NCBI RefSeq assembly: GCF_015207505.1
Contig: NZ_JADEWT010000072.1
Span: 1 to 32,866 of the forward strand
DNA length: 32,866 nucleotides
Reading direction: 5' to 3'
From: Tychonema sp. LEGE 06208
GTDB taxonomy: Bacteria > Cyanobacteriota > Cyanobacteriia > Cyanobacteriales > Microcoleaceae
Part shown: positions 32,848 to 32,866 of the stretch, in pieces
Numbering within the stretch: the stretch's first letter is position 1
How the letters are laid out: the number at the start of each line of letters is the position of its first letter
The notes under the pieces: generated by a model
Seen by the model: the letters and a program-made list of their open reading frames with translations, nothing else
Databases searched by the model: none
Told to the model about the DNA's origin: nothing
Made by a program: the position numbers and the translations under genes

Positions 32848-32866
32848 GGGGAATGGGGAATGGGGA
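32848..32866. repeat. GGGGAAT heptamer array cut by window end
   Basis: Two full GGGGAAT units (32848-32861) and a partial third reach the last base, so the array continues beyond the window. It is the same type of short heptamer repeat as elsewhere here. Confidence 0.7.

Overview
The window looks like chromosomal DNA from a filamentous, non-marine cyanobacterium of the Microcoleus/Oscillatoria type. Support: the HIP1 octamer GCGATCGC and its core occur very often in genes and spacers; there are arrays of heptanucleotide repeats (the STRR type known from filamentous cyanobacteria); and the gene content is cyanobacterial (AgrE/ArgZ-type arginine dihydrolase, 'SDRKQAE'-linked multi-PAS kinases, a VMAP-type HTH protein, an MscS channel carrying a cyclic-nucleotide-binding domain). 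The taxon is inferred, not proven. I found no rRNA, tRNA, CRISPR array, transposase or phage gene.

Layout. 1-1.7 kb: a Cys-motif hypothetical and cobU (both minus). 1.7-5.6 kb: a surface-polysaccharide group of two family-2 glycosyltransferases and a hexapeptide acetyltransferase (plus), interrupted by a minus-strand CDF metal transporter that lacks most of its cytosolic domain. 5.6-10.3 kb: a two-gene minus-strand operon, a five-PAS hybrid kinase followed by a short REC-kinase. 11.3-12.8 kb: MscS-CNB channel. 13.0-13.5 kb: orphan VMAP-type HTH protein with a phased decamer array upstream. 13.8-14.9 kb: two exported small proteins, one with TPRs. 15.2-17.3 kb: agrE, with a consensus NtcA site just before the start codon. 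17.6-20.8 kb: a REC-PAS-GAF-PAS-PAS kinase. 20.8-22.0 kb: a long spacer. 22.0-22.9 kb: a third glycosyltransferase. 23.3-24.5 kb: argG. 24.9-29.1 kb: DedA-family membrane protein, a single-domain STAS protein and clpB. 30.1-31.8 kb: a membrane-bound HAMP kinase. 32.2-32.7 kb: a secreted hypothetical.

Functional themes are signalling (four histidine kinases and a STAS protein, but no DNA-binding response regulator nearby), arginine turnover (argG synthesis, agrE breakdown), polysaccharide assembly and stress proteins (ClpB, DedA, MscS). Most genes are monocistronic, and many neighbours are convergent or divergent.

The strongest unexplained signals lie between genes: a TATAGC-ended miniature element family (three full copies and one lone end, one copy supplying a glycosyltransferase stop codon), a miniature element with 17-bp perfect inverted ends in the argG leader, a 177-bp foldback, a 38-bp perfect palindrome, dispersed AAACCGGGTTT palindromes, heptamer arrays flush against gene ends, and 10-bp-phased decamers before the VMAP-HTH gene. 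The decamer/HTH pair is the best candidate for an undescribed regulatory unit.
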